Shown here: one piece after another, positions 16,496 through 25,125 of the stretch
Position numbering within the stretch: the stretch's first letter is position 1
Layout: each line of letters starts with the position of its first letter
Assembly (NCBI RefSeq): GCF_008370345.1
Contig: NZ_VTUU01000001.1
Span: 1-64,000, forward strand
Reading direction: 5' to 3'
Length of the DNA: 64,000 bases
DNA from: Marinobacter salinexigens
GTDB lineage: Bacteria > Pseudomonadota > Gammaproteobacteria > Pseudomonadales > Oleiphilaceae
Made by a program: the position numbers and the translations under genes
The notes under the pieces: generated by a model
Told to the model about the DNA's origin: nothing
The model's input: the letters and a program-made list of their open reading frames with translations, nothing else
The model's database searches: none

Positions 16496-17650
16496 ATGAC
16501 TGAGCAGGCCCCTATAGTTATTGTCGGCACAGGTTTGTCCGGCTATTCACTGGCGCGGGAAATCCGCAAGCTGGACAAAGAAACCCCGATAGTCATGGTG
16601 ACAGCTGATGACGGCGTGAGCTACTCCAAGCCCATGTTGTCCACGGGTTTCACCAAGGGGAAAGACGCAGACGGGCTTGCCCAGGCTTCCGTGGATGCGA
16701 TGGCCGAGCAACTGAATATCGAGCTACGGACGTTTTCCACCGTCACCGGGATTGATGCCGATGCCCATGAGCTGGTTCTGGGCGACCAGCGGTTGACCTA
16801 CAGCAAGCTCGTATTGGCCTGGGGGGCGGATGTGATTCGCCTGAGTATTGCCGGTGATGGTCAGGACCGTGTGTTCTCCATCAATGATCTGATGGACTAC
16901 CGTGCTTTCCGGCTGGCGCTTGAGGGCGGTAAGCGGGTGGCCATCATGGGTGCAGGACTGATCGGTTGTGAGTTCGCCAATGATCTGCGTAACGGTGACT
17001 ATGAGGTCGACGTGATTGCTCCCTCGGATGCGGTAATGCCGGGCCTTTTGCCTGCTGAGGCGGCTGGTGCTGTGCAGCAGGAACTGGAAGCGATAGGCGT
17101 CCGTTTTCACCTGGAGACTGTCGTCGATCGCATCGACCATCAGGGTGGCGGCGTCCGAGTGGCGCTGGCCAATGGTGAGCAGATTGATGCAGACCTGGTT
17201 GTTTCCGCCGTTGGGCTGCGTCCCCGGGTGAGTATTGCAGAATCGACCGGGCTGAAAACCGGGCGTGGCATTGTGGTGAATCGGGCGCTTGAAACCTCGG
17301 TCGCTGACATTTATGCCCTGGGTGACTGTGCTGAAGTCGACGGCCATGTTCTGTTGTATGTGTTGCCTCTGATGGCGAGCGCCAGGGCGTTGGCAAAGAC
17401 ACTGACCGGGGAACGCACCGAGGTTAGCTACGGAACCATGCCGGTAATGATTAAAACGCCCTGCTGTCCGACGGCTGTCTGCCCACCTCCTGCCGATGCT
17501 GGCGGAGAATGGCAGGTGGAACAGGAGGGCTCCAGCGTCAGGGCACTTTACAAGAGCTCTGATGGGCAAACTCTGGGGTTTGCCCTGACCGGCAGTTATG
17601 CGGTTGAAAAGCAGGCATTGTCAAAAGAAGTTCCCCCTATTCACGGCTGA
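16496..17650 (+). CDS. rubB: rubredoxin-NAD(+) reductase
   Basis: This 384-aa flavoprotein passes electrons from NADH to rubredoxin. It shows the FAD motif GTGLSGYSLA (11-20), the YSKPMLS segment of the AlkT/RubB group, the NAD motif MGAGLIGCEFAN (around 150) and the second FAD motif TSVADIYALGDCAE (near 276-289). The C-terminal domain of about 80 residues contains KTPCCPTAVCPPP, a Cys-rich loop; the CCP motif is usual in rubredoxin reductases of this group. It directly follows rubredoxin, so both are almost certainly one unit. A hairpin without T tract lies 16 nt after the stop. Confidence 0.93.
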   Translation: MTEQAPIVIVGTGLSGYSLAREIRKLDKETPIVMVTADDGVSYSKPMLSTGFTKGKDADGLAQASVDAMAEQLNIELRTFSTVTGIDADAHELVLGDQRLTYSKLVLAWGADVIRLSIAGDGQDRVFSINDLMDYRAFRLALEGGKRVAIMGAGLIGCEFANDLRNGDYEVDVIAPSDAVMPGLLPAEAAGAVQQELEAIGVRFHLETVVDRIDHQGGGVRVALANGEQIDADLVVSAVGLRPRVSIAESTGLKTGRGIVVNRALETSVADIYALGDCAEVDGHVLLYVLPLMASARALAKTLTGERTEVSYGTMPVMIKTPCCPTAVCPPPADAGGEWQVEQEGSSVRALYKSSDGQTLGFALTGSYAVEKQALSKEVPPIHG

Positions 17651-17665
17651 TACGCTGTTTCGCTC

Positions 17666-17692
17666 TTCGGTCCGGGCTGTGCCTGGACCGAA
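17666..17692 (+). repeat. inverted repeat after rubAB
   Basis: TTCGGTCC (17666-17673) and GGACCGAA (17685-17692) form a perfect 8-bp stem around a short inner GG/CC pairing. No T tract follows, so it may be a transcript-end stabiliser or a weak terminator. Confidence 0.4.
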
Positions 17693-17784
17693 ACATCCTC
17701 TGTACTGCTCCGCTTTTCGTTGCCAAAATAAAGGGCTTGGGGTAGAAAACTCCTTCGTGTGCTAACGAGTTGACAGGAGCAGGC

Positions 17785-18642
17785 ATGCTTGAAGTAACAA
17801 AAAAACTGGTGGAACTGCTGGATCTTTCTCCGATTGGGGATGACCATTTTCAGGGCGATAGCGAAGATCTGGGTTTCCCGAACGTGTTCGGCGGGCAGGT
17901 ACTCGGGCAGGCATTGATGGCGGCCAGTCGCACCGTTGAAGACCGCCTTTGCCATTCATTGCACGCCTATTTCCTCCGCCCAGGCAATCACAGCATGCCG
18001 ATCGATTACGAAGTGCAAAGGGTTCGGGACGGCGGCAGCTTTTCCGTGCGCAGGGTTATCGCACGGCAGGGCGGCAAGGAGATTCTGACCGGCTCGATGT
18101 CGTTTCAGGTAGCGGAAGAGGGGTTCGAACATCAGCTGGATATGCCCGAGGCACCTGATCCTGAGACCCTGAAGTCGGAGCATGAATGGGGTAAGCTGAT
18201 TGCGCCCCACGTTCCCGAGAAAATGCGGGATTCACTGACCCGGGACCGGCCCATCGAAATTCGCCCAGTGGACCCTGTCAATCCGTTCAAGCCCGAGAAG
18301 CAGCCACCTTACAAACAGAGCTGGTTCAAGGCTCAGGGGCAATTGCCGGACGATCCGGTACTGCACCGTTGCCTGCTGACCTACGCTTCCGATTTCCAAT
18401 TCCTGGGAACATCACTGAACCCCCACGGCGTAACCTTCATGAGCAAGAACATGCAGGTGGCGAGTCTGGATCACGCCATCTGGTTCCACCGGGATTTCCG
18501 CATGGATGAGTGGTTGCTTTATGACAAGGACAGCCCGAGCGCATCGGCAGGCCGGGGCTTCAATCGCGGTAATTTTTTCAATCAGGATGGCGTGCTGGTC
18601 GCCTCGACAACCCAGGAAGCACTGATTCGCCAACGCGGCTAA
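17785..18642 (+). CDS. tesB: acyl-CoA thioesterase II
   Basis: The 285-aa double-hotdog enzyme hydrolyses acyl-CoAs to free fatty acid and CoA; E. coli TesB is 286 aa. Family segments include FGGQVLGQALMAA, LHAYFLRPGN and SFSVRRVIARQGG in the first hotdog, and LDHAIWFHRDFRMDEWLLYD and the final ASTTQEALIR in the second, which hold the active-site Asp and Gln. ATG 17785 has AGGAG 5 nt upstream; a TTG at 17770 is a poorer choice. Its stop codon directly abuts the stop of the convergent EAL gene with no base between. It may recycle CoA during fatty-acid use. Confidence 0.95.
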   Translation: MLEVTKKLVELLDLSPIGDDHFQGDSEDLGFPNVFGGQVLGQALMAASRTVEDRLCHSLHAYFLRPGNHSMPIDYEVQRVRDGGSFSVRRVIARQGGKEILTGSMSFQVAEEGFEHQLDMPEAPDPETLKSEHEWGKLIAPHVPEKMRDSLTRDRPIEIRPVDPVNPFKPEKQPPYKQSWFKAQGQLPDDPVLHRCLLTYASDFQFLGTSLNPHGVTFMSKNMQVASLDHAIWFHRDFRMDEWLLYDKDSPSASAGRGFNRGNFFNQDGVLVASTTQEALIRQRG

Positions 18643-21195
18643 TTACCCCGTCACCCGCCGTTGGGTGTCGATAGCACCAAGCCAGGCCAGGGCGTCGCCG
18701 AAAGGCAGTGGCGGTGTCAGCATGAAGCCCTGGATCATATCGCAGCCCATGCTTCTGAGTATTGTGGCTGTGACCTCGTCTTCCACGCCTTCGGCGACCA
18801 CCTGGTAACCCAGACTGTGGCACATGTCGATGGTGGTCTGAACGATCACCCTGTCCTCGGACTGGGTTGCCAGGTCTGTGACCAGGGAGCGGTCTATCTT
18901 CACCTCGCTTGCGGGCAACTGCTTGATGTAGGAAAGCGACGAGTATCCGGAACCAAAGTCGTCGATGGATACCGGAATGCCGGTGGCATTCAGTGATTGC
19001 AGGGTTCGCAGCGAGTTTGCGGGGTCCTGCATCATGGATGTTTCGGTCACTTCAAAAGTGATGCCGCCCTGAACACCCTTATAACTGCTCATCAGCTTCT
19101 GGACGAACATCGGAAAATCAGGTTCGCGAAGGTTGTTGGGAGAGATGTTGATCGATATACCGAGGTCCCGGCCCTGCTCAAGCAGTTGAGACCGCATGAT
19201 CAGTGCCTGTTCGAGCACCCAGCGCGTCAGTGGTTTAATCAGACCGGTCTGTTCCGCCAGCTCGATGATCTCGTCGGGGCGGACAGAGTCCTGCTTCTCC
19301 GGCCAGCGGATCAGAGCTTCCATGCCGACTATGTTGTCCGTCGCAAGGGACATCTTGGGTTGCAGATATAGTGACAGCTGGTTGGTGATCAGCGCCTGGC
19401 GCAGTTCGGACACCATCGTCAGCCTGTCTGCGCTGAAGGAGTCCCGTGAGGGCTTATAGTAGGCCAGGCCGCGTTCTGCTGCTCTTTCTGAACCTTCAGC
19501 GATGATTGCCCTGCGGATCAGAGTGTTGGCGTCCTTCCCGTGTTCGGGGAATATGGCCACACCGAGTCTCACCTCCATGGGTATCTGCATGCCGAGGTAG
19601 TCTATCGGGAAACGCAGTACCTCAAGCATGGAAATGACGGCTCTTGGGGCTGCCTCAGCCTGATCTGCGTTCACCACAAAGGCGAATGTCTGAGGGTCGA
19701 GCGCGGCCAGGAAATAGGTGTGGGCGTCGGTCTGCTCAACGGGCAGGACGCCTGGAAGATCCTTGATGGCCGCATTGTAGTGTTTTGATGCCAGCTCCAG
19801 GATACGGTCGCTGTTGCGGTGGCCCAAGGTCTTGGTGACAGAATCCAGGTTGTTGAGACGAATGACGACAACCCCGTACCGGTGTTCGGCAGCCCGGGTC
19901 ATCAGATCGTTCAGTGTCATCTCGAAGCTGCTTCGATTGGGGAAGCCGGTGACCGGATTATGGAGGGCGTGGTCCATCAGCCTGAGTTCGGCAGCCCGTC
20001 GGGCAGCCATGGCTTTGAGTTCGGCTTCCCGGGCGACGACTTTGTCCTGCCTTTCCTGGTAGAGGCGTGCAGCGAGGGCCAGAGTCAGCAGGATCGCCTC
20101 AAGCGCTGATCCGATCTGCATGCTGTAGGCGGTGAGAAAGTTGTTGGGAAGCAGGCCGTATTTGTTGGCGCCCGTTGCTGCACTGCCAAGGGTTAATGCA
20201 CCCCAGGCGATGGTGTAGAACACTGCCTGAGGGTTACCTCTGTACCATTGATAAGGGCCCAGGATGGTCAGCAGCAGGCAGCTGGGTATGGCAAGTGCAA
20301 CGGTAAGCCGGCTGCCTATGCTGTAATCCGTCATGAAGGTATAGGCAGCGACCAGCAGGTTTACCCAGATCGCAAACCGGACAAGCCGGTCCCAGGCCGG
20401 GGCCGTCTGCTTCAGCTTCAGGAACAGTCTTGAAAACTGCAGTGTGCATACCACCGCCAGTGGCACAACCAGCAGCATCGCCTGGTTCTGGATGGAGGGA
20501 TAGGCCGGCCATAGCATCTGGAAGGTTGTGCCGTTCAGGCTTGCGATCAGCAGCAGGTAGCATAGGGTCGACAGCACGTAGACCAGATAGACGGGCTCTC
20601 TGAGCACCGAGAAGATAAACAGGTTGAAGAAGATAACGGTAATCAGAATACCGTAGTAAACCGCATGAATCTGGGCTTCTACGGACGAGGTTTCGTAAAA
20701 CTCCCGGGAATTCCAGAGCTCCAGGGGTACTTGCATGGCACCCTGGGTTTCCACCTTGAGCAGGATGTCGTAGTCCGCATCGGATGTCTGTTCGATGGGG
20801 AACAGGAAATGCCGGTCACGCACAGGCCGTTGGCTGAACGGCACCCGATCACCTGTTACCTGGTGTCTGAGTTGCTGGCCATTCCGGAAAAGAAAGAACT
20901 CCAGGTGATCCAGTTGCGGGTACTGGACTTCGAGTAGATCAACGGTCTCGGGGGCTCCGGCTGAGATTTTGAGCCAGACGGTATCCCGGATATAGCCGAA
21001 GTTGGGGCTACTATCGTCAAGGCGCTGCCATTGGTTGCTGTACAGCGCCTGTTCCGCTGTCAACGACTGGCCCGGAGGCACCTTCAGATAGTCAACCTCA
21101 GGTATATAGGAGCCTGCTACCCCAGCAGCTGGAGCAGTCAGGAGAGACAGCAGGGCTATTGCCGCCAGTAATCGCAACCAAGGGTGTTGTGCCAC
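18643..21195 (-). CDS. 7TM sensor protein with vestigial GGDEF and intact EAL domain
   Basis: The 850-aa protein starts with a signal sequence. A periplasmic 7TMR-DISM extracellular domain (about 30-160) and a seven-helix membrane block (about 180-385) follow, then a coiled segment (ARLYQERQDKVVAREAELKA). A GGDEF-like domain (about 410-575) lacks the GGDEF motif (LDPQTFAFV stands there). The EAL domain (about 595-840) is intact: MEALIRW near 623, FEVTETSMM, DDFGSGYSSL near 743, KIDRSLV and AEGVED. It should therefore hydrolyse c-di-GMP and not make it, under control of a periplasmic signal. It is a single gene, convergent with tesB. Confidence 0.9.
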   Translation of the reverse strand: MAQHPWLRLLAAIALLSLLTAPAAGVAGSYIPEVDYLKVPPGQSLTAEQALYSNQWQRLDDSSPNFGYIRDTVWLKISAGAPETVDLLEVQYPQLDHLEFFLFRNGQQLRHQVTGDRVPFSQRPVRDRHFLFPIEQTSDADYDILLKVETQGAMQVPLELWNSREFYETSSVEAQIHAVYYGILITVIFFNLFIFSVLREPVYLVYVLSTLCYLLLIASLNGTTFQMLWPAYPSIQNQAMLLVVPLAVVCTLQFSRLFLKLKQTAPAWDRLVRFAIWVNLLVAAYTFMTDYSIGSRLTVALAIPSCLLLTILGPYQWYRGNPQAVFYTIAWGALTLGSAATGANKYGLLPNNFLTAYSMQIGSALEAILLTLALAARLYQERQDKVVAREAELKAMAARRAAELRLMDHALHNPVTGFPNRSSFEMTLNDLMTRAAEHRYGVVVIRLNNLDSVTKTLGHRNSDRILELASKHYNAAIKDLPGVLPVEQTDAHTYFLAALDPQTFAFVVNADQAEAAPRAVISMLEVLRFPIDYLGMQIPMEVRLGVAIFPEHGKDANTLIRRAIIAEGSERAAERGLAYYKPSRDSFSADRLTMVSELRQALITNQLSLYLQPKMSLATDNIVGMEALIRWPEKQDSVRPDEIIELAEQTGLIKPLTRWVLEQALIMRSQLLEQGRDLGISINISPNNLREPDFPMFVQKLMSSYKGVQGGITFEVTETSMMQDPANSLRTLQSLNATGIPVSIDDFGSGYSSLSYIKQLPASEVKIDRSLVTDLATQSEDRVIVQTTIDMCHSLGYQVVAEGVEDEVTATILRSMGCDMIQGFMLTPPLPFGDALAWLGAIDTQRRVTG

Positions 21196-21309
21196 GGTGT
21201 TACCGTATTGTTGTCATTATTGGCCAGAGTATGGCGTGTCGCTACCGGCGGCTCAAGGGTTGGAGGTGCTTGTATTTCCCTATGTATGAACCGGTTCAGT
21301 TAATCATAA

Positions 21310-21756
21310 TTAAATTTGCTGAGCCCAGGCCTTGACCCATGGCAAGGCCTCACTTTCCGGCTCGGTGGTTTCCAGAGCGTCTATACAGAGAGTGTCACCG
21401 ACTTTTCGCGCTGCGGTTTCGTATAGTGCTTCTTCCATCAGTCCTCCGGCGCCACAGAAGGTGTCACCATAGGAGCTGTCACCCAGAACGATGATGCCGA
21501 AGGGGCGACCGGGCTGCTGCGGCAACGTATCCCGCAGCTCAGCATAGAATGGGAGCAGGTTGTCGGGCACTTCGCCCTGACCGGTCGTTGAGGTGCAGAC
21601 CAGCAAAGCATCATCGTTGCTGGTGATATCTGCCACGGTGGGGTTTTCAAGTACCGTCACCTGATGGCCGTCGGCCTCCAGCTGTGTCTTGATCTCGCGG
21701 GCGGTAAGGAGAGCGCCGCCGTATACCGTACCCACCAGAATGCGGATGGCTGTCAT
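21310..21756 (-). CDS. MioC-like flavodoxin
   Basis: From ATG 21756 the protein is 148 aa, the size of E. coli MioC (147). The FMN phosphate-binding loop is in ILVGTVYGGALLTA, where a GTVYGGA sequence replaces the GSTxGNA of others. CTSTTGQGEVPDNL and LGDSSYGDTFCGAG complete the flavin-binding loops. Flavodoxins of this type shuttle electrons; MioC has been linked to biotin synthase in E. coli. AGGAA at a 6-nt distance supports this start over the longer frame. No oriC or DnaA boxes were seen nearby, unlike in E. coli where mioC sits beside oriC. Confidence 0.88.
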   Translation of the reverse strand: MTAIRILVGTVYGGALLTAREIKTQLEADGHQVTVLENPTVADITSNDDALLVCTSTTGQGEVPDNLLPFYAELRDTLPQQPGRPFGIIVLGDSSYGDTFCGAGGLMEEALYETAARKVGDTLCIDALETTEPESEALPWVKAWAQQI

Positions 21757-21827
21757 AGTTGTTCCTGATGTCGGGGTTACCCGGAAAAGCATTGAGCGCC
21801 AGATAATACTGACCGTTCAGGGCCGGC

Positions 21828-22928
21828 TCAAGTCGATCGCTGTGCTTCCATGTCGTCCTGGCTGCGGACTCGCGGTGCGATCTGGTTTCGGCCGGCTTCC
21901 TTCGCGTTATAAAGATGGATGTCAGCCTGTTTGAGCAGATTATCCAGTGTGGAGGCGTTCGCAATGGAGCAGACACCGGCGCTGATGGTAACCGGGAGTT
22001 GCTTACCATCAAATTCGAATCGGGTTGCGGCAACGCCGGCCCGTAGGCGTTCTGCGAGGGTCAGGGCCTGGAGCAGTGAGGTGTCTGGTAGTAGCACGAG
22101 AAACTCCTCTCCGCCCCAGCGTGCCGCGATATCTGTCTGGCGAATGATAGTTTCCATCAGTGCTGAGAAGGTGCGGAGCACGGCATCGCCTGCATCATGG
22201 CCAAACCGGTCATTGATGTTTTTGAACAGATCCAGGTCAATCAGTGCTATGGAAAAGTAGCGCCCTGAACGCTGATAACGGGAAAATTCCGCACTGAGTT
22301 TGTTTTGCATGTCTCGGCGATTCGAGAGACCGGTGAGTTCATCAGTCCGGGCCGCGTGTTCGTGGCTTCGGGCCAGGTCGATCAGGCGATTGCGGGCCCG
22401 GAGGCGGCTGGCTTCCAGAACAAAGCAGAAAATCGACTCGAAGGTCAGGGTGGCGAAGAAGCGGATCTTGAAATCAGTGTCATACTCAGCGGTAACCATC
22501 GGGAGTTGTGGAAACTGGAAAACCACTGCCGCAAGCAGAAAGCAGAACAGTAGCATCGCCGTACCTGCTTTTAGATCAGTCAGATAAAAAAGCAATGGAG
22601 GGAACACATAGAACCACAGCGGTCCGGTATTGCTCTCGCCGCCGGACGCGATCAGGTAGGTAAACAGCAGGCCAACGATCACCAGCAAGGCGCGTTTCTG
22701 GACAACCCGGTTTCCGGTGAAGGCAAACAGCAGCATGTTCAATGCCACGAGCACAGAAAATGTCCACAGTGTGTAGCCGTGAGTGCTGTGGCCTGCGTAC
22801 CAGGCCTTGGTGCCGATCGCAAGCAGGAAGGCGATGGCCATCGCAGACAGCCAGATAAGCAATCGGGAAACCTGTGTTTCCTCGCTTTCACCATCGGGCG
22901 TGGTGTTGTGTTTCCTGGCTCTGCTCAT
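21828..22928 (-). CDS. membrane diguanylate cyclase (GGDEF)
   Basis: The 366-aa protein has five to six hydrophobic segments in residues 22-180 (MASE-like membrane sensor, not assigned) and a complete GGDEF domain (about 195-355). The active site reads GGEEF near residue 270, and RQTD just before it fits the product-inhibition I-site (RxxD). DELTGLSNRRDM opens the domain and DLDLFKNINDRFGHDAGD binds metal and nucleotide. It should make c-di-GMP. It is a single gene on the minus strand, divergent from the PiT gene, with a 198-nt gap. Confidence 0.9.
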   Translation of the reverse strand: MSRARKHNTTPDGESEETQVSRLLIWLSAMAIAFLLAIGTKAWYAGHSTHGYTLWTFSVLVALNMLLFAFTGNRVVQKRALLVIVGLLFTYLIASGGESNTGPLWFYVFPPLLFYLTDLKAGTAMLLFCFLLAAVVFQFPQLPMVTAEYDTDFKIRFFATLTFESIFCFVLEASRLRARNRLIDLARSHEHAARTDELTGLSNRRDMQNKLSAEFSRYQRSGRYFSIALIDLDLFKNINDRFGHDAGDAVLRTFSALMETIIRQTDIAARWGGEEFLVLLPDTSLLQALTLAERLRAGVAATRFEFDGKQLPVTISAGVCSIANASTLDNLLKQADIHLYNAKEAGRNQIAPRVRSQDDMEAQRST

Positions 22929-23068
22929 GACTGTTCCGGTTATGTTTTTATTTTTGACGCTTTTTTTCGGAATTATGAGTCAAATTTGCGCAACTTGGGA
23001 GCCCAGGAGTTGGCAGATGTGACTTGATCGGATTATGACCGCTTTGTTTCAATATGATGGCAAAAAAA

Positions 23069-23076
23069 CTATAGTT
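23069..23076 (+). promoter_or_regulatory. candidate -10 element of the PiT gene
   Basis: CTATAGTT lies 51 nt upstream of the PiT start codon, the third copy of this octamer before a plus-strand gene in the window. No Pho box was found in this gap, so the transporter does not look PhoB-controlled from sequence. Confidence 0.3.
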
Positions 23077-23126
23077 GCGGCGCACGATACAGATTCCCAT
23101 TCAGACCAAGTGAGATTACCCCTGAT

Positions 23127-24686
23127 ATGGCCCGTTCAAGCGGATTCCTGGATTCCCTCCTCACCAGCCCAACCACGGAACGATACAGGGTCGGTATAAG
23201 CCTTCTATTCCTGCTGATCATCTGGCTGGGCGTTGGCGCACTGAGCAAGGATATGCCAAACAGTATGCTGCTGATGGCAGCAGCAGTCATTGGTGGCTAC
23301 ATGGCCATCAACATAGGGGCTAATGATGTAGCCAATAACGTTGGCCCTGCCGTAGGTTCTGGCGCCCTGTCGCTGGGCGCTGCCGTTCTCATTGCCGCGG
23401 TTTTTGAGGCGGGTGGTGCTCTCATCGCTGGCGGTGACGTGGTTTCCACCATCAAGGGTGGGATTATCGATCCTTCCACTTTGTCTGACGAACGGGCATT
23501 CGTGTGGCTGATGACCGCTGCTCTGCTGGCGGGCGCCCTGTGGCTGAACCTGGCGACGTGGATGGGTGCCCCCGTCTCGACTACCCATTCCATCGTTGGT
23601 GGTGTTCTTGGTGCCGGCATTGCCGCTGGCGGCTGGGGGATCGCGGACTGGGCCGTTATGGGCAAGATTGCGGCCAGCTGGGTAATCTCTCCTGTGCTGG
23701 GTGGCGCTCTGGCGGCCCTGTTCCTCTATCTGATCAAAAAAGCCGTGCTGTACCGGAAGGATGTGGTGCCTGCAGCCCGCACCTTTGTGCCCTGGCTGGT
23801 GGCTATTATGGCCTGGGCTTTTGGTACCTATCTGATGATTAAAGGCGTCAAGAAAATCGTAAAAGTCGATTTTGTTGATGCGGCCCTGATTGGCCTTCTG
23901 GCTGCCGTTATTGTGTTCTTTGCGGTTCGCACGATGGTCAAGCGCATGGCGTCGACCATGGAGAACAGCCCTCGAGGTGTCAGTGGCCTGTTTACCTGGC
24001 CGCTGATTTTCGCCGCCGCACTGCTGAGCTTTGCCCACGGTGCCAATGACGTTGCAAACGCCATCGGCCCGCTGGCGGCGATCAACGATGCACTGTCCTC
24101 CGGCGGCGTGGTGACATCAGCCAGTATCCCTCTCTGGGTAATGATGGTGGGTGCCTTCGGGCTTGCCGTTGGCTTGATGCTCTTCGGGCCGCGTCTGATC
24201 AAAACTGTTGGCAGTGAAATCACCGAACTGGACAAGACCCGTGCCTTCTGTGTGGCTCTCTCGGCAGCGCTGACGGTTATCCTTGCATCCCAGCTCGGGC
24301 TGCCTGTGAGTTCGACCCACATTGCTATTGGTGGTGTCTTCGGCGTTGGTTTCCTGCGGGAATACCTCAAGTCCAATTATGCCTCTCAGTTGCACACCAT
24401 TATGGAACACCATGATGCGGCAGAGCAGGAACGTTTGCGTCCATTCCTGAATGACTTCCGGAATGCGTCCGTAGAGGAAATGGAAAGGTTGCTGCAGCAG
24501 GCGAAGAAAAAGAAGCAGGTGCCTCTGTCCAAATCCGAGCGCAAACGTCTGAAGAAGATTTACAAGGAAGAAATGGTAAAGCGTTCCCATCTGACCAAAA
24601 TCGCGGCCGCCTGGATCATTACCGTTCCCGCCTCTGCCATCATGGCTGCCATTCTGTTCTTCACCCTTCGTGGGTTACTGATCTGA
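23127..24686 (+). CDS. PiT family inorganic phosphate transporter
   Basis: This 519-aa inner-membrane symporter carries both PiT signature repeats: GANDVANNVGPAVG in the first half and GANDVANAIGPLAA in the second. Around ten hydrophobic segments are visible. A charged cytoplasmic stretch of about 90 residues (from HTIMEHHDAAEQER to KEEMVKRSHLTK) precedes the last helix. Substrates are phosphate, or metal-phosphate complexes, with a proton or sodium. The ribosome site before ATG 23127 is weak (GTGAG). It is complete and not in an operon with a PhoU-like protein, which often accompanies PiT. Confidence 0.93.
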   Translation: MARSSGFLDSLLTSPTTERYRVGISLLFLLIIWLGVGALSKDMPNSMLLMAAAVIGGYMAINIGANDVANNVGPAVGSGALSLGAAVLIAAVFEAGGALIAGGDVVSTIKGGIIDPSTLSDERAFVWLMTAALLAGALWLNLATWMGAPVSTTHSIVGGVLGAGIAAGGWGIADWAVMGKIAASWVISPVLGGALAALFLYLIKKAVLYRKDVVPAARTFVPWLVAIMAWAFGTYLMIKGVKKIVKVDFVDAALIGLLAAVIVFFAVRTMVKRMASTMENSPRGVSGLFTWPLIFAAALLSFAHGANDVANAIGPLAAINDALSSGGVVTSASIPLWVMMVGAFGLAVGLMLFGPRLIKTVGSEITELDKTRAFCVALSAALTVILASQLGLPVSSTHIAIGGVFGVGFLREYLKSNYASQLHTIMEHHDAAEQERLRPFLNDFRNASVEEMERLLQQAKKKKQVPLSKSERKRLKKIYKEEMVKRSHLTKIAAAWIITVPASAIMAAILFFTLRGLLI

Positions 24687-24785
24687 TATCCGGGGCTGGT
24701 TGCAACCGGCCCGTTTGACCATACTATGATGATGAACGAGGGGGTGTGACCACCCCCGAGCATCCAATTGTCCGGGGAGTGAAGT

Positions 24786-25052
24786 ATGAGTACACCGATT
24801 GAAAGCCGTCAGGCCAAGATGATTGATGAGTTGCGTGTGTTCATCAAGAAGGTGCTGAGTGATCCCACCATCGCGGTGAAATCCATGGAAATTGCCCGCC
24901 AGTACCGGTCAGAACCCAACGCAAACGAACTTATTGCCCGGGAAATCAGCGCAAACACCACGATCCGTATCCCGGAGAACTGGAGTGAGGCGGACAAGAT
25001 GTTTCTGGAGATCATCCATGATGTTCTTGAGGATGAAGAGGCGCTCTATTAA
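24786..25052 (+). CDS. small conserved-looking hypothetical protein
   Basis: I do not recognise this 88-aa protein. It is acidic, without signal or membrane segment, and predicted mostly helical (QAKMIDELRVFIKKVLSD, then ANELIAREISANTT and a C-terminal FLEIIHDVLEDEEALY). A good ribosome site (CGGGGAGTGAAGT) precedes ATG 24786, and codon use matches its neighbours, so it is a real gene. It follows the PiT gene by 99 nt on the same strand and is followed by a long palindrome that separates it from the convergent decarboxylase gene. No function is proposed. Confidence 0.75.
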   Translation: MSTPIESRQAKMIDELRVFIKKVLSDPTIAVKSMEIARQYRSEPNANELIAREISANTTIRIPENWSEADKMFLEIIHDVLEDEEALY

Positions 25053-25067
25053 GACGGACTTTTGAGA

Positions 25068-25119
25068 TCAGGATCGTAGCGATAAAGGGAAGAGAAGCTT
25101 CCCTTTATCGCCGTCCTGA
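25068..25119. repeat. long palindrome between convergent genes, possible bidirectional terminator
   Basis: A perfect 14-bp inner stem, GCGATAAAGGGAAG (25079-25092) and CTTCCCTTTATCGC (25098-25111), has an AGAAG loop. A second outer stem, TCAGGA (25068-25073) and TCCTGA (25114-25119), encloses it. No long T tract follows on either strand. It ends 6 nt before the stop of the convergent decarboxylase gene. Confidence 0.6.
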
Positions 25120-25125
25120 AGGCGC

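Noticed and set aside
21196..21309. Chromosome origin next to the MioC-like gene, as in E. coli
   Set aside because: No cluster of DnaA boxes (TTATCCACA) or AT-rich 13-mers is visible.
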